Assembly: GCA_910586105.1 (NCBI GenBank)
Contig: CAJUGU010000031.1
Location: forward strand, 1-32,133
From: an uncultured Eubacteriales bacterium
GTDB lineage: Bacteria; Bacillota; Clostridia; Oscillospirales; Butyricicoccaceae
DNA length: 32,133 nucleotides
Direction: 5' to 3'
The notes under the pieces: model-generated
What the model saw: only the letters and a program-made list of their open reading frames with translations
Databases searched by the model: none
What the model was told of the DNA's origin: nothing
Program-made: the position numbers and the translations under genes
In this document: one piece after another, positions 8,090 through 15,155 of the stretch
Position numbering within the stretch: position 1 is the first letter of the stretch
Layout of the letters: every line of letters starts with the position of its first letter

Positions 8090-9097
8090 TTACTCTACTT
8101 CGGAAATTTTGACCGGGCGGCCTTCCTTAATGGATTTGTTTGCCGCTGCTGCTATCAGTACCGGGTACAGCCCATCCAGATCGGTTACGGGCGGGATCCT
8201 GTCGTTAATCACCGCATCCGCAAACGCTTTCATTTCATCAATGAAAGCCTGTGTATAACGGTCCCACATAACCTGATAAGCGGAGCCGTAGGTCGTGCCG
8301 TCCGCGCGGGAAATATGTACGGTGTTCGGGATATCGTTCTCATCCTGAACTGCGCCTTCGGAGCCGAACACCTCAAGACGCTGGTCGTAGCCATAAACGG
8401 CCTGACGGCTGTTGTCGATGATGCCGATTGCGCCATTCTCGAAGGTCAGTGTGACCAACGCGGTATCTACATCGCCCTCTGCGCCGATTGCAGGGTCAAT
8501 CAGTACTGCACCTTTTGCATAAACTTCGGTAACCTCGCAGCCCGCCAGAAAGCGGATCATATCAAAGTCATGGATCATCATATCATAGAAGATACCGCCC
8601 GAACGACGGACATACTCAATCGTGGGAGGCTGCGGATCGCGGGAGCTGATTTTCAGGATATGCGGTGTGCCGATTTTCCCGGCGCGTACCGCGTCATAAA
8701 CGCCGCGGTGGTTGTGATCAAAACGACGGACAAAGCCGATCTGCAGCTTTACGCCAGCCTTCTTGACCGCATTCAGCGCCATGCGGACGCGCGCGACATC
8801 GTGGTCGACCGGCTTTTCGCAGAAAATATGTTTCTTCGCGGCAGCTGCCTTGCAGATAAGATCCGCATGGGTATCGGTTGACGAGCAGATGAGGACGGTC
8901 TCAATCTCCTGATCGGAGAAGATGGAATCCACATCCTTGGTGATGTTAGGTATGCCGAAGCCCTTGACGAACTCCTTACCCTCCGCGTTAAAATACGGGT
9001 CGGCAACCGTCTTGATTTCCATTTCTCGGACTGCCATGCTGATGTTCTCAATGTGTACGCGCCCGATGCGCCCCGCGCCGATCACTGCTACTTTCAT
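8090..9097 (-). CDS. Gfo/Idh/MocA-family dehydrogenase, inositol 2-dehydrogenase-like (IolG)
   Basis: NAD(P)-dependent oxidoreductase expected to oxidise an inositol or sugar hydroxyl to the ketone. The 335 residues begin with a Rossmann fold (VAVIGAGRIGRVH, residues 3-15), carry the family EKP motif with K95 (HIFCEKPVDHD) and the GGIFYDMMIHDFDM segment supplying D172 and H176, equivalent to the catalytic K/D/H set of Bacillus IolG. The ATG at 9097 is chosen because AAAGGAGAAC precedes it; a longer frame adds 23 unlikely residues. It sits 29 nt after the IolE-like gene, so the two are co-transcribed. Inositol is favoured by similarity and context, but other cyclitols or sugars are possible. 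A single dehydrogenase with no iolBCD nearby suggests a partial or variant pathway. Confidence 0.88.
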   Translation of the reverse strand: MKVAVIGAGRIGRVHIENISMAVREMEIKTVADPYFNAEGKEFVKGFGIPNITKDVDSIFSDQEIETVLICSSTDTHADLICKAAAAKKHIFCEKPVDHDVARVRMALNAVKKAGVKLQIGFVRRFDHNHRGVYDAVRAGKIGTPHILKISSRDPQPPTIEYVRRSGGIFYDMMIHDFDMIRFLAGCEVTEVYAKGAVLIDPAIGAEGDVDTALVTLTFENGAIGIIDNSRQAVYGYDQRLEVFGSEGAVQDENDIPNTVHISRADGTTYGSAYQVMWDRYTQAFIDEMKAFADAVINDRIPPVTDLDGLYPVLIAAAANKSIKEGRPVKISEVE

Positions 9098-9126
9098 GTT
9101 TGTTCTCCTTTCAAACGTGCCTTTAT

Positions 9127-9942
9127 TTATTGAAGCGCCTGGCGGAGGATTCGGATATCCTCGCAAAGCAAATCATACGGGTTTTCCGCCTGCCTGCGCA
9201 GGGGCAGCTGGTCATAATAGTTTTCCAGCAGGATATAGCCTGTATAGTTGTGTGCTTTCAGCCAGCCGATGGTCTCATGGAAACCAGAAGGACCGCTGCC
9301 CAACAGTCCGCCGCTCATTTCGGCGCCATCTTTGACATGCAGCTGATTGCACATCTTCGAGTACAGACCTTCCAGAATATTCCGCTCATCATAATTGCGG
9401 AATACGTTATAATTCTGGCTGTCAAAATAGAGGTAGAAATTCTTCCGGTCAACAATTTCACACATTTTTTTGAACTCGGCCGGTGTCATCAGGTTTTCGC
9501 CTGCAACCGAAATGCCGTATTCGCCCGCCTGATCGCACAGCCAGCGGAATGCCTTGGCGCTGTGCTCCATATCCTCCTCGGTCTTGACTTCACTTGCTGC
9601 AAAACCAGGCGCCTGAATAATCTGTACACCCAGTTCGTGTGCGGTTTTGACCGCACGGTCAAGCAAATCCCATACGATCTCGTATTCCTTCGTACCTTCA
9701 CGGGCGTGCATCGGGATGTTATCAAAGTCATTGAGCGCGATGGCACAATATTCGATGCCGTATTTCTGCTGCTCACTCAGATAAATTTTCTGCATCTCCG
9801 GATGGGTGATCGGATAATCGTTCTCATATAATCCGATTTTCAGTGAAAGGGCCTCCAGCCCCACGGAAGCAGCGATCTGAGTTGCGTAAAGCCCGGAGCC
9901 GGGCAGCGCCCAGTCGCAGGCCCCGATTTTGATGTCCTTCAT
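9127..9942 (-). CDS. sugar phosphate isomerase/epimerase-like TIM-barrel protein (IolE/xylose-isomerase-like family)
   Basis: A 271-residue AP-endonuclease-2/xylose-isomerase-like TIM barrel, probably a metal-dependent isomerase, epimerase or dehydratase acting on the product of the adjacent dehydrogenase. Candidate metal ligands follow the family order: glutamate in VAGENLM, aspartate in LYFDSQN, histidine in NQLHVKDG and glutamate in ILLENYYD. The start has AAGGAG 8-9 nt upstream and the first strand reads IKIGACDWAL. It is the first enzyme gene after the AraC regulator and its terminator. It resembles IolE (2-keto-myo-inositol dehydratase) and IolI-like proteins in fold, but I cannot tell which reaction it carries out. 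Confidence 0.82.
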   Translation of the reverse strand: MKDIKIGACDWALPGSGLYATQIAASVGLEALSLKIGLYENDYPITHPEMQKIYLSEQQKYGIEYCAIALNDFDNIPMHAREGTKEYEIVWDLLDRAVKTAHELGVQIIQAPGFAASEVKTEEDMEHSAKAFRWLCDQAGEYGISVAGENLMTPAEFKKMCEIVDRKNFYLYFDSQNYNVFRNYDERNILEGLYSKMCNQLHVKDGAEMSGGLLGSGPSGFHETIGWLKAHNYTGYILLENYYDQLPLRRQAENPYDLLCEDIRILRQALQ

Positions 9943-10007
9943 CTGTACAATCTCCTTTTCAATGCTATAAGTTCTGATTTTGTTCGTTTTGCTTTCTTTA
10001 TAGTTCT

Positions 10008-10050
10008 ATTATAGCTTGCAAAATACGAAAACCGTTAGGAAATTCCTGCC
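10008..10050 (-). promoter_or_regulatory. promoter of the catabolic genes, probably activator-dependent
   Basis: On the minus strand a perfect TATAAT (10008-10013) lies about 65 bp before the IolE-like start, but the -35 position (AACGGT at 17 bp) is poor, as expected if an activator must recruit polymerase. AGGAAATTCCT, an 11-bp palindrome around 10037-10047, and A/T-rich repeats upstream are candidate binding sites for the adjacent AraC-type regulator. Inferred from spacing and context. Confidence 0.45.
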
Positions 10051-10136
10051 TGATTTTCCCGTTGTCTGTCTCATTTTTTTGGATAAAATGGTATTTTCCT
10101 GTTTTGGCTGCAAAAAAAGGACGGCATTTTTTGTGC

Positions 10137-10171
10137 AAAACAAATAAAACAGAGCGTCCAACGGACGCTCT
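10137..10171 (-). terminator. intrinsic terminator of the AraC regulator gene
   Basis: AGAGCGTCC (10151-10159) pairs perfectly with GGACGCTCT (10163-10171) around a 3-nt loop. On the minus strand it is followed by GTTTTATTTGTTTT. It lies 33 nt after the araC-type stop codon, so the regulator and the catabolic genes downstream are separate transcription units. Confidence 0.75.
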
Positions 10172-10203
10172 TATCTTGGTACGGATTGTAACGTTTTCGC
10201 GAC

Positions 10204-11037
10204 TTAAGGATGGGTGCCGCGGAAATGATGACGATATGCCGAAGGTGTCAGCCCAACATATTTTTTGAAGGTACGGCAAAAATGACTGTTATCATTGAAG
10301 CCGAGCTGATCGCTGATCTGGCTGACCGGCAGGTCACTGTTCATCAGCAGGCGCTGGGATTCACCGACACGCCGGTAAAGCAGATACTTCATTGGGGAAA
10401 ATCCGGTTTCCGTTTTGAAAATATGCGACAGATACGAAGGGCTGATATGGAACCGCGTCCCGAGCTCCTCTAATGTCATCGGTTCCCTGTAATGATTATC
10501 CAGCCATGCGATAATGCATTGCAGGAACTCTTCGCTGCGTATGACATCCGTATCATCTGCATAACGGCAAAGCCTAGCATAAATCAGGTTCAGAAGCGCG
10601 TTCGCAAGCAGGCAGCTGACTACCTGCGGCGAATCCTGCGTGACCTGCTGTTGGTGCAGGGCGCGCAGGATCGATTCCACCGTTTCCCGGTCATCTATAA
10701 AAAAGCATACCGGACTGCTCGTAGGGGCGGTCAGCGTGTTTTTCGGTAGGCCAGGGACCATCAGCCTGCGCAGCACACAGCAATAGCTGATCATAGTGTT
10801 GTGCCAGTAAGGCGACTCGCCGTGCATCACACCTGCGTTGCAGATGACAAGGCTGCCGCGCCGGACCGGATAAGTGCGTCCGGCCGCGGTATACTGCCCC
10901 GAGCCATTCATAATATAAAACAATTCCAATACATCGTCGTGTTTGTGGATCAGCTGGGAATGGTTTCTGTGATATTCCTCGCCCACATAAATCAATTCCA
11001 CGAACTCGGCGTCCAGTGCGATCTGTTTTCGGATCAT
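10204..11037 (-). CDS. AraC-family transcriptional regulator
   Basis: A 277-residue regulator with an N-terminal cupin-like sensor (about residues 10-140; H-D-x-LELFYIMNG and GSLVICNAGVMHGE are typical) and a C-terminal double helix-turn-helix (about 175-277; TLEELGTRFHISPSYLSHIF and the second recognition unit QISDQLGFNDNSHFCRTFKK). It probably binds the imported polyol or sugar and activates the dehydrogenase/TIM-barrel/symporter genes transcribed in the same direction after its terminator. GGGAGGGAG lies just upstream of the ATG. Its own leader contains two large hairpins (11070-11175). The effector is not known. Confidence 0.92.
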   Translation of the reverse strand: MIRKQIALDAEFVELIYVGEEYHRNHSQLIHKHDDVLELFYIMNGSGQYTAAGRTYPVRRGSLVICNAGVMHGESPYWHNTMISYCCVLRRLMVPGLPKNTLTAPTSSPVCFFIDDRETVESILRALHQQQVTQDSPQVVSCLLANALLNLIYARLCRYADDTDVIRSEEFLQCIIAWLDNHYREPMTLEELGTRFHISPSYLSHIFKTETGFSPMKYLLYRRVGESQRLLMNSDLPVSQISDQLGFNDNSHFCRTFKKYVGLTPSAYRHHFRGTHP

Positions 11038-11069
11038 ATGCTCCCTCCCACATCATTTTGATGGATATG

Positions 11070-11213
11070 GGCTGAACCGGTGCGCCGTCAAAGGACGGCA
11101 CATCGGTTCAGCCATTCAGAAGAAAAAGTAGATGAAAACGGTTCCCCGGCGGGTCGTATCCGCCGGGGGAAACGGAGTGTTCAGCTGGGGCAACTGCATA
11201 CCAGCTGATTATA
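11070..11213 (-). promoter_or_regulatory. AraC-gene promoter and structured 5' leader
   Basis: A minus-strand TATAAT (11208-11213) with TTTTCA 16 bp upstream would start a leader of about 160 nt. The leader contains two long stem-loops: a GTT(C/T)CCCC-GGCGG type stem at 11141-11173, and GGCTGAACCG...CGGTTCAGCC at 11070-11113 with an inner GCCGTC/GACGGC stem. A further inverted pair, TCAGCTGG/CCAGCTGA (11181-11208), overlaps the start region and could be an operator. No known riboswitch class is recognised. Confidence 0.5.
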
Positions 11214-11495
11214 ATGATACCGGACTTCGTGAAAAATTTCTTTCATAAATCCGCCGGAGCGGCACAACAAAATTCACAAAAAAATAACGATGCAAAAAAG
11301 TGCAGCGAAACGCTGGATTTTCCATGTTTTTGCAAAAACGCGCAACGAAAACAGCCGAATAAGCTTCTGAGAAAGTCCGTTAATTGAACGGATATTCAAC
11401 ATTTTCCCGTGTGAAATTTGTATTTTTCTGTTTTTCAGGAAAATTCTGCAAAAAGCAGAATTTTCACTGGCGCAGAGAACGTCTGTATGATATAG
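11214..11495. other. AT-rich gene-free stretch with small hairpins
   Basis: No believable gene. It is much more A/T-rich than the surroundings. It holds TCCGTT/AACGGA (11376-11392) and a perfect 11-bp stem GAAAATTCTGC/GCAGAATTTTC (11439-11465) with an A5 loop. It separates the AraC-gene promoter from the second IS-like end, and its composition supports an imported segment. Confidence 0.4.
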
Positions 11496-11609
11496 AACAC
11501 CAGTTTCCAAGTTTTTAAGCAATAAAAGCGATTCATCCCCCAAAGCAGTATAATGAAAGTGCCAAAACAATCATAACTGTAAAGGGATGACTCACATGAA
11601 AACATTATG
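11496..11609 (+). mobile_element. IS-like left-end remnant, copy B
   Basis: Second copy of the block at 5682-5799, same orientation. Shared landmarks are AACACCAGTT, GCAGTATAATGAAAGTGC, AAACAATCATA and TGACTCACATGAA, with scattered substitutions and one or two small gaps. The frame from the ATG at 11596 runs MKTLCRKYLEQQ and then unrelated sequence, ending about 50 codons later, so similarity to copy A stops within the first codons. The pair flanks the catabolic cassette as direct repeats about 5.8 kb apart. Confidence 0.5.
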
Positions 11610-11698
11610 CAGAAAATATTTGGAGCAGCAGAGCCTTGGCTTTGCTGCTCCAAACCGAATGACATTGGGCGCCCTGCCCGGAGGTTTTTGCATTGATC

Positions 11699-12463
11699 CT
11701 ATGATCCCATGCCGTGCGGTTCGCTTCTGTCCATGGACAGTTGTCTTGCTCCGTGCTTCCCACTGAACGCGGGAAGCAGGAAAATCATGAACCCGGCGAC
11801 GATCGCAAGCCGGAAGATCTCGTTCACCGAAGGGAATGCCGTCCGGGTCATCTGCGTTATCGCCACTGCGGCGCAATCCGCCGCGCCTGCGCCCGCTATC
11901 AGCCAGATCCCGACCGTTTCGAGCGGCTGAATGCCATGTTCGGACGGCGTGAACGCCGTCAACAGCATCCCGAGCATGAACGCTACGTTTTCCAACGCTA
12001 TGAGGATCGCCGCAAGCGGACCGATCGCGGCGATCGCCCATCCCCCGCAAAGCGCGAAGACACTGCCCAGCGCCAGCAGCAGTACGCCCGCTTTTGCCGC
12101 CCCGGAAGGCAGGCCATGCTGCTTATAGATCAACAGCAGCGCTACGCCATAGCCGAACAACATCGGTTGAAAAATGCTAAGATATTGGAGCGTCGCCCCG
12201 CTGTACGCGATCAGGTTTTCATGGATCGCCCGGGTAAGGGCGGGGAGCAGCAGATAGACCGCGACCGCCATTACCGCCGCCCGCCAGACCGGGACCGGCT
12301 GTTCGGCAGCGTTCCGGGCACAGGAAACGCCGTGGAACAGGAAGGCAAGCCCTACGGCTACCGTTCCGGCCGCAAACAGGATCGGCGCCGCCGCAGGGAG
12401 CACGCTCCCTAAAATCGGGAAAATGACGATCATAAGGATCGCCGCAAGGATCGTAAGCATCAT
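11699..12463 (-). CDS. integral membrane protein of unknown function
   Basis: A 254-residue hydrophobic protein with about seven predicted membrane spans and short alanine-rich loops; there is no signal peptide beyond the first span (MLTILAAILMIVIFPILGSV) and no motif I recognise. The C-terminus (SGKHGARQLSMDRSEPHGM) is polar and probably cytoplasmic. AAAGGGG lies about 9 nt before the tandem ATGs at 12463/12460, so the exact start is uncertain by one codon. A good sigma-A promoter lies at 12553-12581. No neighbour suggests a role. It could be a small transporter-like or regulatory membrane protein. Confidence 0.7.
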   Translation of the reverse strand: MMLTILAAILMIVIFPILGSVLPAAAPILFAAGTVAVGLAFLFHGVSCARNAAEQPVPVWRAAVMAVAVYLLLPALTRAIHENLIAYSGATLQYLSIFQPMLFGYGVALLLIYKQHGLPSGAAKAGVLLLALGSVFALCGGWAIAAIGPLAAILIALENVAFMLGMLLTAFTPSEHGIQPLETVGIWLIAGAGAADCAAVAITQMTRTAFPSVNEIFRLAIVAGFMIFLLPAFSGKHGARQLSMDRSEPHGMGS

Positions 12464-12552
12464 GATCTTGAACCCCTTTCCTTCGCAAACCGTTTGTGGA
12501 CTTTGGTCTCCGCACGATTTCCAGATCGTAGGAAACCTCCTTGGACGATTCC

Positions 12553-12581
12553 ATTATAGCATGCGGGAACGCAGGATGCAA
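12553..12581 (-). promoter_or_regulatory. promoter of the membrane-protein gene
   Basis: On the minus strand TTGCAT (12576-12581), 17 bp and TATAAT (12553-12558). An AAGGAGG-like site just downstream (about 12536-12542) has no start codon at proper distance, so the leader is about 80 nt long before the gene at 12463. Confidence 0.6.
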
Positions 12582-12707
12582 TACAGAACGGCTTCGATCT
12601 CGCGGTAAATCTTGCCGCTGCGGCCCAATGAAAGCGTTTTTGTGCAAAGGAACCGTTTTCCGTTTTGGAAAACGGTTTCGAGAGAAGGCCTGCGTCCCGG
12701 ACGCCGT

Positions 12708-13259
12708 TCATCGGCACGGCTCGCTTGCTCCCGCAGCGATACAATTTGAAATACCTGCGGACAACCATTCCGGGAAATAAAACTGCACCTGTGTTTGGAT
12801 CGTTTTACAGGCCGTCTGCACATTTTCCGGTGTTATATAAGCAAGCGGCAACAGCAGCAAAAAGAGTTGCCGTCCGTTCTCGAACGCAAGAAGCTGTTCG
12901 ATTTCATCGAAAGCGATCGTCTGCAATTTCCAATGCGGGCCGGTGCTTCCGACTTCCTCCCCGTTGATAAAATAAAGGGTGTCCCCGGGGTGGAATTCGA
13001 TCCGCAAAATATTGCCCGTTGGCAATCGTGCTTCCAATGTAGTTGGATCGTCGATGTATCCATCGGTTTCATCCAAAACGCCCGGCCGGTAACCGGTGAA
13101 CGCAGCCCACCAGCGTTCGATCTCCAGGGTGCAACGTTCCAGCAAAAGATCCGTTACCGAAACATCCGTTTTTTCGTCATATGCGTTCGGATAACTGCAA
13201 CCGAAATAATTGATCCAAAATTCAGGGATATCGATATCTTCGATATGAATGATATTCAT
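12708..13259 (-). CDS. hypothetical protein, acidic, possibly immunity-like
   Basis: A 183-residue soluble acidic protein that I cannot assign to a family. It has several tryptophans and tyrosines in the N-terminal half (IPEFWINYFGCSYPN, ERWWAAFTGYRP), a predicted beta-rich middle (GNILRIEFHPGDTLYFINGEE) and a hydrophobic patch (FLLLLPLAY). No signal peptide. The composition and layout recall single-domain immunity proteins of polymorphic toxin systems, but no toxin gene lies nearby, so this is only a suggestion. AAGGAAGCGG precedes the ATG, and TTGCAG-16 bp-TATAAT lies at 13326-13353 on the same strand. Confidence 0.65.
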   Translation of the reverse strand: MNIIHIEDIDIPEFWINYFGCSYPNAYDEKTDVSVTDLLLERCTLEIERWWAAFTGYRPGVLDETDGYIDDPTTLEARLPTGNILRIEFHPGDTLYFINGEEVGSTGPHWKLQTIAFDEIEQLLAFENGRQLFLLLLPLAYITPENVQTACKTIQTQVQFYFPEWLSAGISNCIAAGASEPCR

Positions 13260-13325
13260 CGTTTCCGCTTCCTTTTACCGTAATTTTATGGATCCCAAAA
13301 CCGGTCAGTGGCGATCCTAACCCCA

Positions 13326-13353
13326 ATTATAACATGGTTTTCGATTTCTGCAA
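13326..13353 (-). promoter_or_regulatory. promoter of the 183-residue hypothetical gene
   Basis: On the minus strand TTGCAG (13348-13353), a 16-bp spacer and TATAAT (13326-13331), 67 bp before the start codon. Confidence 0.55.
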
Positions 13354-13448
13354 GCGTTCCGACGCGCCGGTGCAGGCGGCGTTTGGACGGCGTCCCGGCT
13401 GCGCCCGCGCGGAAACGCCTTATTTTGGAAACTTTTCCCGCGTAGGTC

Positions 13449-13477
13449 TTGCAATTCCTTGCCCTATCGGGTAAAAT
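13449..13477 (+). promoter_or_regulatory. promoter of the SLH-protein gene
   Basis: TTGCAA (13449-13454), a 17-bp spacer and TAAAAT (13472-13477). The 70-nt leader contains a hairpin-prone stretch (CCAAC...GTTGG, about 13490-13521) before the ribosome binding site AGAGAGG. Confidence 0.55.
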
Positions 13478-13550
13478 TGCAGTATGTCCCCAACGCGCCT
13501 GCCCTTCGGGAGCCTGTTGGGATCCACAATCTGAGAGAGGACGAAAAAGG

Positions 13551-14972
13551 ATGAAACAAAGATTGATTTCCCTAGCGCTGGCTCTGGCGTTATTCCTTGG
13601 CCTGACTGTCCCCGCTGCGGCCGCCGGATCTTATGCGCCGTATACGATCAACGGCACAGCGTATGACGGTTCTGCTTATACCATATCCTTCAGCGCGGCA
13701 ACGATCGAGGAAAAGACCGTGCAGATCCGGGATAAACTGATCCATGCCTTTGGCGATCCAGATGAAATCAGCTCCTATCGCAATGAACACGTTGTGTTCG
13801 TGGTACTCAAGCCCGGAAGCGCCGTATCAATGTCCCTGAGCGATGTCTGGGGTCCCTTTTCGATCCGGGAAATGGAGCTGGATGGGAATGACCAATTTAC
13901 AATCGTGGAACACGAATTTTCTGTCCGCGAGGCAGATGAAGGGCTTTTGAAAAGCGATCTGGAAACCGGCGCTTCCATGCTGGAGGATATCGGCGGCGTG
14001 ACTTATATCGTCGTCTATGAAGATCGGCTGCTTGCCGCTTCTTCCGGCTTCACCGATGTAAAATCCGACGATTATTATGCCGATGCGATAAAGTGGGCGG
14101 TGGATCAGGGGATCACAGCCGGGACAAGCCCGACCACCTTCTCCCCGGAACAGACCTGCACTGTGGCGCAGATTTTAACCTTCCTTTGGCGCGCCAACGG
14201 CTCTCCCCGGCAGACAGGCGGCAACCCGTTCCGTGATGTTTCATCCAGTGATTATTATTACGATGCGGCATTATGGGCCCACAGTAAGGGGCTTGTGTCC
14301 GGGAACAAATTCAACCCCGACGCGGCCTGCACCCGCGCTATGACCGTGACGTATCTGTGGAAGCTGGCAGGCAGTCCCGATCGCAGCCGCGCGGAATATG
14401 GCGCGCAAACGATCGCAGGCGTTGTTTTCGATGGGACGCCTTGTCAGATCGAGTTTAGCGCCGCGACCCTGGAAAATGTTACGATCGCCAAAGCAATATA
14501 TGATATCGACACCGATACGACTGCACAGGAGCGGGAGCAGGTCGCTTTGATCTCCGTTGCACCCGGCAGTAAGATGACGGTCAGCGGCGTCCCCGAGGTT
14601 TCCCTGCTGCATTATATCAAGGAGGACGGCGGGTATTCTGATCCGGGCCCCAGAGGTTCTACCGAAATGTCGTCAGCCGTACTTGTGGGCGGCGCGGATG
14701 AAATCGCAGGCGACGCTGCGTGTCTCCATTTTCATGGCACGGCTTGGGAAATCATGGATTTCAAAAGCGAAAGCGGGATTCCGTATCTGATCGACATGGG
14801 TTCCGAAACCGTCCGCTTTACCGATGTTCCCGCCACGGCGGACTATGCGCAGGCCGTAGCTTGGGCAGTCGAAAACGGGATCACCAGCGGCTCCAGTGCA
14901 GCAGCGTTCAGCCCCAATGCCACTTGCACCCGCGGCCAGATCGTCACCTTCCTGTACCGCGCCATGGATTGA
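13551..14972 (+). CDS. secreted S-layer homology (SLH) domain protein with duplicated N-type module
   Basis: A 473-residue exported protein. Residues 1-25 form a signal peptide ending in AAAA. A first module (26-160, with YTISFSAATIEEKTV) is followed by SLH repeat 1 (165-215, FTDVKSDDYYADAIKWAVDQ) and SLH repeat 2 (226-275, FRDVSSSDYYYDAALWAHS). A second copy of the first module follows (282-415, IEFSAATLENVTI), then SLH repeat 3 (418-473, FTDVPATADYAQAVAWAVE). Three SLH repeats usually bind pyruvylated wall polymers, so the protein is probably surface-attached. Splitting the SLH repeats by a repeated module is unusual. The ATG at 13551 is chosen for the AGAGAGG site and signal peptide; the longer frame would bury the signal. 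A strong terminator follows. Confidence 0.85.
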   Translation: MKQRLISLALALALFLGLTVPAAAAGSYAPYTINGTAYDGSAYTISFSAATIEEKTVQIRDKLIHAFGDPDEISSYRNEHVVFVVLKPGSAVSMSLSDVWGPFSIREMELDGNDQFTIVEHEFSVREADEGLLKSDLETGASMLEDIGGVTYIVVYEDRLLAASSGFTDVKSDDYYADAIKWAVDQGITAGTSPTTFSPEQTCTVAQILTFLWRANGSPRQTGGNPFRDVSSSDYYYDAALWAHSKGLVSGNKFNPDAACTRAMTVTYLWKLAGSPDRSRAEYGAQTIAGVVFDGTPCQIEFSAATLENVTIAKAIYDIDTDTTAQEREQVALISVAPGSKMTVSGVPEVSLLHYIKEDGGYSDPGPRGSTEMSSAVLVGGADEIAGDAACLHFHGTAWEIMDFKSESGIPYLIDMGSETVRFTDVPATADYAQAVAWAVENGITSGSSAAAFSPNATCTRGQIVTFLYRAMD

Positions 14973-15054
14973 CGCGCTCCCGGTATCCCTTTTGAGGACC
15001 CCCCTTCCCGGTTGCTCTTTCCGGATCGGGAATATGGATTTTTTCGTAAAGAAC

Positions 15055-15100
15055 GCCCCCGGCTTGACCTTACGATCGAGCCGGGGGCTTGTTTTTGCTT
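15055..15100 (+). terminator. intrinsic terminator after the SLH gene
   Basis: GCCCCCGGCT (15055-15064) pairs perfectly with AGCCGGGGGC (15079-15088), followed by TTGTTTTTGCTT. It lies between convergent genes, and the sigma-factor gene ends at 15156 on the other strand. Confidence 0.85.
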
Positions 15101-15155
15101 GAAGTTATGACGGGCGGTCTGCACGAAGTTTTTTCGATACCGGCGCGCGAGAGCG

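Noticed and set aside
10189..10203. Catabolite-repression (cre) site near the end of the AraC gene
   Set aside because: TGTAACGTTTTCGC resembles the consensus only with a missing position, and it lies past the coding end of araC rather than at the catabolic promoter.
11274..11570. 98-codon minus-strand frame in the AT-rich stretch before the AraC gene
   Set aside because: It runs antisense through the IS-like end and its hairpins, has no ribosome binding site and no known similarity.
11496..11750. Frame from the IS-like copy B ATG (MKTLCRKYLEQQ...) as a real small gene
   Set aside because: It has a good start context, but that context belongs to the repeated IS-like end. After the first codons the frame runs antisense into the membrane-protein gene.
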